Shown here: positions 52,171 through 59,510 of the stretch, in pieces
Layout: each line of letters starts with the position of its first letter
Position numbering within the stretch: position 1 is the stretch's first letter
NCBI GenBank assembly: GCA_021414365.1
Contig: JAIOOR010000021.1
Coordinates: 1 to 64,000 of the forward strand
Reading direction: 5' to 3'
DNA length: 64,000 nt
Source of the DNA: Nitrosarchaeum sp.
GTDB taxonomy: Archaea > Thermoproteota > Nitrososphaeria > Nitrososphaerales > Nitrosopumilaceae
Translations under genes and position numbers: made by a program
Notes under the pieces: model-generated
Told to the model about the DNA's origin: nothing
The model's input: the letters and a program-made list of their open reading frames with translations, nothing else
Database searches by the model: none

Positions 52171-53430
52171 ATGAACTTAATATTGAAAAATCCTGAGAAT
52201 AAAATGGCCTTACAGGAATACATTGACAAAAATAAAGACAAATGTCTGACTCCTGAACGGGTTCCTGTACTCCTGAAAGGAAAAAAAGAATTGTTATTTG
52301 TATACAACATTCCATTAGACTATCTCTACTTTAACATCAAAAACGGGAGATTCAAGGCTGAATATTTGGAATTGGTTCGTAAAAATGGAGGAAAAGAACT
52401 AGATCCAACCAAAAAAGATGATGCAAAAAAAATCCAAACACTACTTCTCAATTTGGATCTTATAGAAACCAAAAGAACCACACTTGACATCAAACAACGT
52501 GGTCAGTGGAATCCAGGAATTATGACCCATGATGGGTTTGTAATTGACGGAAATAGAAGATTATCTATTTTACAAAATCTCGCAAGAGAAGATTCAAAGT
52601 TTAATGTAATGAAAGTGGCAAGACTACCTTCAACTGTAGACAAAAATGATCTTTGGAAGTTAGAAGCTGGAATTCAATTAGGCAAAGATGAAATTGTTCG
52701 ATATGGTCCTATTAACGAATTATTAAAATTAAAAGAAGGTGTTGATGCAAATTTATCTCCAAGTGAAATTGCCAATACGCTTTATGGATTCAAAGATGAT
52801 AGTGAAATTATACGAAAACTTGACAGACTAAAACTCATTGAAGAGTATCTTGAATTCAATGGTGTCCCTCAAAAATACAGTAAAGTCAAAGGTAAGGTTG
52901 AACATTTCATTAATGCTCAAAATATTCTAGATTTTTACTATGCACGAGAAGCAGATATGGTACTTCGAAAAGCACTGAGACGTGCTATATGGGCACTAAT
53001 TAGTGACGGTCGCTCTCATTTAGAAATAAGAAAAATCAGAGATATGATAAAACTAGAATCTGAAAAAGCGTTAGAGTGGATTAAAAAAATTGCAGAAAAA
53101 TCAAAACCCATTCCACCAAATTCTGTCGTTACTACACCTGAAAAAACACTTGCAGAACATGTATCTGAAACAATAGATCATGAATTTGAAGCACAAGAAG
53201 TAGAAGAGGACGATTCAAAACCTAGTGAGGTTAAAACAATGTGGATTAATGCAATTGAAGCATTAAATGTTGTAAAAAATAAAAATGATCTTCCAAGACT
53301 TTTAGGAAATGCACTTGAAAATTTGGATGGATTGGATTACACTAGTGAACAGCTAAAAACAAAGCAATGCAATGAGTTAATTCAGCAAATTCTTAGACAT
53401 GCTGAAAAACTCAAAACAAAATTAGGTTAA
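52171..53430 (+). CDS. ParB/Srx-fold protein of the SNF2-methyltransferase operon
   Basis: ATG 52171 gives 419 residues. The ParB-type motif HDGFVIDGNRRLSILQNLAR is near residue 117 and the family normally binds nucleotide or cuts nucleic acid at this place. C-terminal to it are helical parts including a possible helix-turn-helix (LSPSEIANTLYGFKDDSEII) and an acidic linker (EAQEVEEDDSKPSE). It is the first gene of the operon and is divergent from the methyltransferase on the minus strand by 71 bases. I infer a DNA-binding or regulatory role; a nuclease role is possible. Confidence 0.72.
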   Translation: MNLILKNPENKMALQEYIDKNKDKCLTPERVPVLLKGKKELLFVYNIPLDYLYFNIKNGRFKAEYLELVRKNGGKELDPTKKDDAKKIQTLLLNLDLIETKRTTLDIKQRGQWNPGIMTHDGFVIDGNRRLSILQNLAREDSKFNVMKVARLPSTVDKNDLWKLEAGIQLGKDEIVRYGPINELLKLKEGVDANLSPSEIANTLYGFKDDSEIIRKLDRLKLIEEYLEFNGVPQKYSKVKGKVEHFINAQNILDFYYAREADMVLRKALRRAIWALISDGRSHLEIRKIRDMIKLESEKALEWIKKIAEKSKPIPPNSVVTTPEKTLAEHVSETIDHEFEAQEVEEDDSKPSEVKTMWINAIEALNVVKNKNDLPRLLGNALENLDGLDYTSEQLKTKQCNELIQQILRHAEKLKTKLG

Positions 53431-53434
53431 TCAA

Positions 53435-55411
53435 ATGAGTTCTCTTACCATTGATGATACTGGAAGTCTAGTTTTAGAATATGATTTTACAGGGGATTAT
53501 GAAGTTGATTTTGATTTAATGGATACAGTAGGTAGTGGAGATTTTAAAAAAATTCAACAGGATGAAAAAAAAGTAATCTTTGCTTATCCTAAAACAAGTA
53601 ATAAAGTGAAATTTTTTAAAACTGCTCAATCTTTGCAAGATTATTTTGATAATAATCCAAAACTCGGTACTCTTGAAATTAGTGATGAGATTGAAAAAAA
53701 TCTCGTTGAGCAACAACAGGAAAATGAATTATTTCAAGAAGCATTAGAAAAAGGAGCATCTGTTAAAAATAAAAAACAACATGATCCCGTTTTAGGTTTA
53801 AATTTTAAGAGAAAACTTTTGCCTTTTCAAAAAGAATCTGTTGAACATCTGTTGGCTGTGAATAATGGTGCAAATTTCTCTGTTCCTGGAAGTGGGAAAA
53901 CAACTATGACATATGCAGCTGTATCAAAATGGTTAGAAGATGGAATCGTTGAAAAGATTATGGTTATTGGACCTACTGCTTCGTTTGTACCATGGGAAGA
54001 AGAATATTTTGGTTGTTTTGGAAAAAAACCTAGATCACTTAGAATCAAAGGGGACATTGCTGAAATTTTAGAAAACATTGGAGATAGTTATGATTTATTT
54101 CTATTACACTATCAAACATCAAATTCAAAAAGAATGGAAATCATGAATTTTCTTAAAAAATATAAAACTGTACTTATAATTGATGAATCCCACAGAATTA
54201 AAAATCCAAATCTTGGAGCTTGGGCAAACGCAGCATTGTTTCTCGCCCAATTTGCTACAAGACGAATTATTCTTTCTGGAACACCTGCACCAAATAATTA
54301 TCTGGACCTGTGGAATCAAATAACATTTTTGTGGCCACATGATTTCCCATTAGGAAATCAAAGTAGGTATAATGATTATGTCAAAAAACGAGGATTAAGT
54401 CCCGAGCATCGAACTACGCTACAATCTTTGTTCTGTAGAGTTATGAAAGGTGATCTTCATCTACCTGAACCAAAATTTATTCCAATTATGGTTGATCTTG
54501 GAGAACATCAACGACAAATCTATGATGTAATTGCTGCTAATACTCTGGATGAAATTGAAAGTCTAGAAGAACAATCGAGATTACAAAGATTTAGGATTGC
54601 AAGAATGATTAGATTACTTCAATCCGCCTCTAATCCATCCTTATTATTTGAAATGTCTCATGAGTTTAATGTACACAGTCCTCTCTTTAACTCTCCAAGA
54701 GAAATGGTAAGTGCACAACTAGGTTTTGATGTTGACTCTATTGATAATAATGAATTGAAAAGTCTGTCAATATCCGATAAAATAATGCGATATTCTGATC
54801 TTGAAATTCCTAGTAAGATAAGAAAAGTTGCATCGCTAACAAAAGATCTTGTCAATAAAGGAGAGAAGGTCTTGATTTGGAGCTCCTTTTTACTCAATAT
54901 GCATATCTACGAAGAAGAAGTTCTAAAAGAATTTGAACCAATTTTGATTTATGGTGATGTATCTAAAGATCCAGACGTTCAACCAAATAGAGATGATTTG
55001 GTAAATCGCTTCAAAAATGATCCTGATTGTAAGGTGCTTATAGCTACTCCTGCTTCTCTTGGGGAATCTGTCTCTTTACATAAAAATGCAAATGAAGAAT
55101 CTGTATGTAGAAATGCAATCTATCTGGATAGAAATTTCAACGGTGCTCAATTCATGCAATCAGTTGATAGAATTCATAGAATAGGTATGCCTGAAGATGT
55201 CACTGTAAACTATCATCTTGTTATTGGAAGAGATACAATTGATGAGCAAATACATCAACGATTATGGGAAAAGTGGGAAAATATGACTCATGCTCTTGAT
55301 GATCCATTTCTTCAAACAGTTGAGTTTGATGTAGTTAATGAATCTCAAGATGAATTTGAACAAGATTATGCTGCACTGGTTAAACACTTGCGTGAATTAA
55401 AAAGCAAATAG
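53435..55411 (+). CDS. SNF2-type helicase of the methyltransferase operon
   Basis: The 658-residue ATPase has motif I as FSVPGSGKTTMTYA (residue 148 on), not the LADEMGLGKT of common SNF2 proteins. Other motifs are IDESHRIKNP at about 249, ILSGTPAPNNYLDLW at about 280, LIATPASLGESVSL at about 534 and QSVDRIHRIGMP at about 575. The N-terminal 130 residues are unassigned. This SVPGSGKT type belongs to a defence-associated branch as far as I can judge. It starts four bases after the ParB-like gene and two bases before the DUF3883 gene, so the operon is continuous. Confidence 0.85.
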   Translation: MSSLTIDDTGSLVLEYDFTGDYEVDFDLMDTVGSGDFKKIQQDEKKVIFAYPKTSNKVKFFKTAQSLQDYFDNNPKLGTLEISDEIEKNLVEQQQENELFQEALEKGASVKNKKQHDPVLGLNFKRKLLPFQKESVEHLLAVNNGANFSVPGSGKTTMTYAAVSKWLEDGIVEKIMVIGPTASFVPWEEEYFGCFGKKPRSLRIKGDIAEILENIGDSYDLFLLHYQTSNSKRMEIMNFLKKYKTVLIIDESHRIKNPNLGAWANAALFLAQFATRRIILSGTPAPNNYLDLWNQITFLWPHDFPLGNQSRYNDYVKKRGLSPEHRTTLQSLFCRVMKGDLHLPEPKFIPIMVDLGEHQRQIYDVIAANTLDEIESLEEQSRLQRFRIARMIRLLQSASNPSLLFEMSHEFNVHSPLFNSPREMVSAQLGFDVDSIDNNELKSLSISDKIMRYSDLEIPSKIRKVASLTKDLVNKGEKVLIWSSFLLNMHIYEEEVLKEFEPILIYGDVSKDPDVQPNRDDLVNRFKNDPDCKVLIATPASLGESVSLHKNANEESVCRNAIYLDRNFNGAQFMQSVDRIHRIGMPEDVTVNYHLVIGRDTIDEQIHQRLWEKWENMTHALDDPFLQTVEFDVVNESQDEFEQDYAALVKHLRELKSK

Positions 55412-55412
55412 T

Positions 55413-56405
55413 ATGGTAATTAAATTAAAACAAATTCCTAAACTTTTAGGAATTATAAAAAAATTTGAAAAAAACAAAAATACAAAACCAATTATTGAAT
55501 ATGTTGCAAAAACTTTCAATAATTCTCCCGTTGAAGAAGCAATATATCCTGATTTTGATGAACTTGGAAAATTTTGTAAAGATATAGAAATTTTAAAATT
55601 TGAAAATGATGTAATTACAATTACTTCTTTGGGTAACCAAATATTTGATGAATATGAAAAAAATCTTCAATTAAGTTCTGAATTAAAAAAACTTTTTCGT
55701 GATCAATGCTTTCTAAAAGGCTCATTTTCAGAATCTGTTAACGATGGTCTATCTCGATTCTTTAAAACAAGAAATGAGGTTTGGGCACCTTCTGATCAGG
55801 TTTATGATTTATTTCAAAATAAAGAACTTTTACCACTTTTGTACGAGTGCGAATTACTTACATTAGTAGGTGATAAAGTACTTCTTAATTCTGAGTATAA
55901 TGATAAGATCTCAACCAAAAAAACTGCTAATCAGGTACGAATAACTCAGAAACAAATTGATAATCAATTACGATTGATGAAAAAAATTGGAGAAATTGCA
56001 GAAGAGTTAGTCGTTACATATGAGAAAAATAGGCTCAATGCAATTGGGTGTAAATTTGAATCAGATAAAGTACAGCGTATTAGTATTGGACATGCAAATG
56101 CAGGATATGATATTGTATCGTTTAATGACTCTCCGACTGATGGGGATTATGATAGGTTCATTGAAGTCAAGGGTTCTTCTGGTAGTGAAATTGACTTTCA
56201 TTGGTCAGAAAATGAAATAAAAACTGCTGCTGAATTACAAGACAAATATTGGATTTATTTTGTTCCTGATATTGATGTTGAGACCCGGAATACCGATTCT
56301 GAAATTAAGAAAATTCAAGATCCTCATAAAAATATTTTTGAAAATAATCTATTCTCTAAAACCACAGAGAACTTTCATATAAAAAAAATAAATGACATTA
56401 ATTGA
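55413..56405 (+). CDS. DUF3883 domain protein, probable nuclease
   Basis: The 330-residue protein has a helical N-terminus (about 1-180) and a C-terminal DUF3883 domain: KIGEIAEELVVTYEKNRL, HANAGYDIVSFNDSP, DRFIEVKGSSGSEIDFHWSE, NEIKTAAELQDKYWIYFV. The D in GYDI, E-V-K and the following region fit the PD-(D/E)XK catalytic pattern D-(x)n-ExK. It is a likely cutting component if this operon is a restriction system. Its stop codon overlaps the TTG start of the methyltransferase (TTGA). Confidence 0.82.
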   Translation: MVIKLKQIPKLLGIIKKFEKNKNTKPIIEYVAKTFNNSPVEEAIYPDFDELGKFCKDIEILKFENDVITITSLGNQIFDEYEKNLQLSSELKKLFRDQCFLKGSFSESVNDGLSRFFKTRNEVWAPSDQVYDLFQNKELLPLLYECELLTLVGDKVLLNSEYNDKISTKKTANQVRITQKQIDNQLRLMKKIGEIAEELVVTYEKNRLNAIGCKFESDKVQRISIGHANAGYDIVSFNDSPTDGDYDRFIEVKGSSGSEIDFHWSENEIKTAAELQDKYWIYFVPDIDVETRNTDSEIKKIQDPHKNIFENNLFSKTTENFHIKKINDIN

Positions 56406-57385
56406 AAAAACCTATAAGACATGATCCTAATGACAAATTGATCAAGTTGCCAAAATCGACTCTGAATTTAGATAGGATTTATCGTTGTGATTGTTTAAGT
56501 GCACTCAAAAAACTAGATCCTAATTCTGTGGACCTTATTGTTACATCTCCACCATATGCTGATAATAGAAAAAAAACATACGAAGGTATTCCTGTTGATA
56601 AATATGTGGATTGGTTTTTGCCAATCTCTAAAGAATTAAAACGAGTTTTAAAACCACGTGGTTCTTTTATTCTCAACATAAAAGAACGAACAATAAATTA
56701 TGAACGTGGAACATATGTTTTAGAATTAATTTTAGAAATGAGAAAACAAGGTTGGTTGTGGACTGAAGAATATCTATGGCACAAGAAAAATTCCTATCCT
56801 GGAAAATGGCCAAATAGATTCAGAGATTCTTGGGAGCGATGTCTTCATTTTACTAAACAGAAAAAATTCAAAATGTATCAAAAGTCTGTAATGGTTCCAA
56901 TGGGAAAATGGGCTGAATCTAGACTCAAAAATTTATCTGATATTGATATGGAGCGTGATCAATCCCGTGTAATGAGTGGATTTAGTAAAAATGTTTCAAA
57001 TTGGATGGGTAGAGACATGGTATATCCTACAAATGTACTTCATATGGCTACTGAATGCTCAAATGTTAATCATAGTGCCGCATTTCCAATTGCATTGCCT
57101 GAATGGTTTATCAAATTATTTACTAAAGATGAAGATATAGTGCTAGATCCATTTATGGGAAGTGGCACAACTGCGGTTGCAGCAATTAAATTAAATCGTC
57201 ATTATATTGGAATGGAAAAAAATCAATTATATCGCAAATATGCCAATCAAAGAATAAAAGATTTCAAACAGGAAATGAAGTTGAATCTTAATAAATTCAA
57301 ACAATGCATTGTAGAACTTGATGATGTTTATTCAAAACAGTTAGTTTTAAAAAATAATTACCAGAAAAATAAAAAATCTATTTGA
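56402..57385 (+). CDS. beta-class DNA methyltransferase (N4-cytosine or N6-adenine)
   Basis: The 327-residue enzyme has the motif order of beta-class methyltransferases: motif IV TSPPYADNRK near residue 47 precedes motif I DPFMGSGTTAVAAI at about 247. SPPY favours N4-cytosine methylation, though N6-adenine cannot be excluded. It should protect the host sites read by the SNF2/DUF3883 pair. The TTG start at 56402 overlaps the upstream stop codon. Target specificity (about 120-230) is unknown. Confidence 0.87.
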   Translation: MKKPIRHDPNDKLIKLPKSTLNLDRIYRCDCLSALKKLDPNSVDLIVTSPPYADNRKKTYEGIPVDKYVDWFLPISKELKRVLKPRGSFILNIKERTINYERGTYVLELILEMRKQGWLWTEEYLWHKKNSYPGKWPNRFRDSWERCLHFTKQKKFKMYQKSVMVPMGKWAESRLKNLSDIDMERDQSRVMSGFSKNVSNWMGRDMVYPTNVLHMATECSNVNHSAAFPIALPEWFIKLFTKDEDIVLDPFMGSGTTAVAAIKLNRHYIGMEKNQLYRKYANQRIKDFKQEMKLNLNKFKQCIVELDDVYSKQLVLKNNYQKNKKSI

Positions 57386-57620
57386 TAATTCATACATGTG
57401 TCATATGGCGTGTAATTGGTCATTATCATAACTTATTTCATTTAATAGAGAAATTCCAAAAAACCAAACCTGTTCGTCATTCGTAAATTCGCAGAACAAA
57501 CATTATAGTAAATACCTCGAATTTGCGAATTTGCGAAATGTTTTGTGCCTGTCAATTCTGGAATTATTCTCAAAAAATGTCTCTTTTTCGTAAATTCAGG
57601 TACAATTCTCTCAAAAAATA
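57386..57620. repeat. TTCGTAAATTC repeats at the island/element boundary
   Basis: TTCGTAAATTC occurs at 57480-57490 and again at 57587-57597. TTCGTAAATTCGCA (57480-57493) is an inverted match, 13 of 14 positions, to TGCGAATTTGCGAA (57524-57537). CGAATTTGCGAATTTGCGAA (57518-57537) is itself a tandem repeat of GCGAATTT-like units. It lies between the ends of two convergent genes, where a promoter is not expected. Confidence 0.6.
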
Positions 57621-59363
57621 TTACGCTGGAATTGATTCAAACGTCTTTTTCCAGGAGCGGAACTTGTCAGAGCACCATTTGCCATCTTTTTCATTAAAAT
57701 CAAATCCATAAACAATTCCGTCTTTTTCCATCTGGATCAAATCATCCAATATATTATTCCAGTTTTTCTTTTCTACTTCTCTGAGATAGTTCATTTTGTT
57801 AAAAATTAGTTGCTTCATTTGCTTTTTCTTACTTCGTTCCTCTTTGAGTTCTTTTTTTCCTTTTGGTTCTTCTGCCTCTGGTTTTTTCTCCATGTTTACA
57901 GTCCATCTGATTCCAGTATCTAGCATCACATCTTCAAGTGATAGTTTGTGATGGAATCTTCCCATTCCGTTTCTCACCAATGTGAACTCGTTGTTTTCCC
58001 AAACAACATATGCCATATCTGGAGATAGCTCACTAATTCTGGGTCTGCGCTGATCAATCCAGTCTTTTAATTGAGGAAATTTTTTCTCATAGTGCCTCAA
58101 ATACGTAGTGTCATCACATCTGCCCCGTGTCAGTCTTCTCATAAAGCCAAATCTGTCAGTTTCAATCCTTTCAAAGAGCCACTTCCAGTCACCTCCTGCA
58201 AGATTTGGCGATGTTTGTTTGATAATTACAAAATTGCTCTGTGGACGAATCCCATCATAAATGTCACTGGGGTTTTGAAAGTCTGTGTGATACCATGTCT
58301 TCATGTGTCTCATCTCTGGTACCAAATCATATACGCTTCTCTTACTTTTTCCTGCACCTGTCTCGCCATGCATTTTGCTTGAAGGGGTAACGCTTCTTGC
58401 CTCATTCATAAAAATCGCAATTTTGTGCCAGTTTTTTTGTTTTTTACTCCAGTACTTTCTTTCCTTTCCCACATCACTTTCTGTCAGTGGTTTAAAGTGA
58501 CCCGACATGTTGACCAATGTTTTGTGATATTTGAAAATCTCTGATATTACTTCAAACTTGTCCATTCCTTCAAACATTAGTGGAGTGATTATCAGTGGTC
58601 TGTGCTCTTCTCTTGCTTGCAATACTGCATCTGTCCATTCTTTTCTGAACTTTTCTTTTCTTGCCTCTGTTGTTGGAATTGTTATCTTTCTAATCTTTAT
58701 CAAAGGATTTGATCTCAGATATGATGGTTTTTTTAATTTGCCTTGAAGCAAAAGTTGTTTGTCATCACTTTTGATTTCAGATAGATGTTGTTTGTATTCA
58801 TTCATGTCTTTCCAAAATACGCCATTGAATCTATCAACCGTATTTTGATCAAAATCAACATAGTCTGGTGCAACCAACAATATTGGAATTGCTCTATCAC
58901 ATGTGCAGTGAACAAGCATGTTGCGTATAAGATCAGAGCCTTTTTTTGTCAGTTGGAAATCACTCCCAAATAATTCCAAGAATCCTCCCTGGATGGCAAG
59001 TTTTTGATAGAATTCTTTTTCTTCCCTTGAGAATACATGAATTCTTTCACCGTTTGGATTTTGTAGTTTGATAAATTTTTGAGTAAGTAATTGTTTTATC
59101 TTTCTAAAATGTAATCCACAATCCTTGTTAATCATCCAGTATAGATTTTCACCTGACCTTGCAGCCCAGATATGCAGGACGGTAAAATATTCATCAAAAT
59201 ATCTTTGAGCCATATAGTCCATCATGCCTCCTTTTCCGCCACCGCGCATCCCCATCACAGGAGCAATTACTGGTTCTTCAAAATCCATCCAGTCTCTTCT
59301 ACTTCTTTTCTGATGTTTTCTTGATTTAGAATTTGGAGTAAACGATCCTACGTCAAAATCCAC
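57621..59363 (-). CDS. P-loop ATPase of the mobile element, possible DNA translocase
   Basis: The 580-residue protein (GTG start) has a P-loop-like GMRGGGKGGMMD near residue 38, with Gly where Ser or Thr is usual after GK. A Walker B-like IAIFMNEARS lies at about 315, followed by SVTPSSK, and FVIIKQTSPNLAGG (about 385) may be a sensor segment. The layout resembles FtsK/HerA- or Zot-like ATPases of archaeal viruses and plasmids. The C-terminus is a charged coiled region (KGKKELKEERSKKKQMKQ). The gene may drive DNA packaging, transfer or segregation. Confidence 0.55.
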   Translation of the reverse strand: MDFDVGSFTPNSKSRKHQKRSRRDWMDFEEPVIAPVMGMRGGGKGGMMDYMAQRYFDEYFTVLHIWAARSGENLYWMINKDCGLHFRKIKQLLTQKFIKLQNPNGERIHVFSREEKEFYQKLAIQGGFLELFGSDFQLTKKGSDLIRNMLVHCTCDRAIPILLVAPDYVDFDQNTVDRFNGVFWKDMNEYKQHLSEIKSDDKQLLLQGKLKKPSYLRSNPLIKIRKITIPTTEARKEKFRKEWTDAVLQAREEHRPLIITPLMFEGMDKFEVISEIFKYHKTLVNMSGHFKPLTESDVGKERKYWSKKQKNWHKIAIFMNEARSVTPSSKMHGETGAGKSKRSVYDLVPEMRHMKTWYHTDFQNPSDIYDGIRPQSNFVIIKQTSPNLAGGDWKWLFERIETDRFGFMRRLTRGRCDDTTYLRHYEKKFPQLKDWIDQRRPRISELSPDMAYVVWENNEFTLVRNGMGRFHHKLSLEDVMLDTGIRWTVNMEKKPEAEEPKGKKELKEERSKKKQMKQLIFNKMNYLREVEKKNWNNILDDLIQMEKDGIVYGFDFNEKDGKWCSDKFRSWKKTFESIPA

Positions 59364-59382
59364 CGTTTTTCCTCCTTTTTGA

Positions 59383-59395
59383 ACCTGTCACAGGT
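59383..59395. promoter_or_regulatory. perfect palindrome upstream of the ATPase gene
   Basis: ACCTGT-C-ACAGGT, 6+1+6 bases, 20 bases before the GTG start at 59363 on the minus strand. It is centred about 26 bases upstream, over the position of a core promoter, where a bound repressor would block transcription. Confidence 0.5.
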
Positions 59396-59483
59396 ACGAA
59401 TCTATCCATTTTGAGATAATCTTGGAACACAAAATACTGTGAAATACCCAATGTGGGTTTTCAGATGACATCATGTTTTATGC

Positions 59484-59510
59484 ATGGCAATTATGGCAAG
59501 GATGGCAATT
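59484..59510. repeat. three tandem 9-bp iteron-like repeats
   Basis: ATGGCAATT, ATGGCAAGG and ATGGCAATT follow each other without gap directly after the stop codon of the MCM-like helicase gene. Their position next to a replication gene suggests an origin or a regulatory binding site. Confidence 0.6.

Larger units (their letters stand above)
40146..57385. other. probable defence island
   Basis: Over 17 kb, twelve or so genes with nuclease, helicase, methyltransferase, SIR2-like, STAND-like ATPase and PIN-like signatures sit together between core genes and a mobile-element-like segment. Most pairs are separated by fewer than 40 bases or overlap. The density of defence-type domains is far above that of the other 40 kb of the window. 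The ends are approximate; the right one meets the mobile-element region. Confidence 0.75.

Noticed and set aside
52171-57385. Assignment of the operon to DISARM
   Set aside because: DISARM needs the DUF1998 (DrmB) and DrmA helicase core. Only a general SNF2 and methyltransferase are shared.
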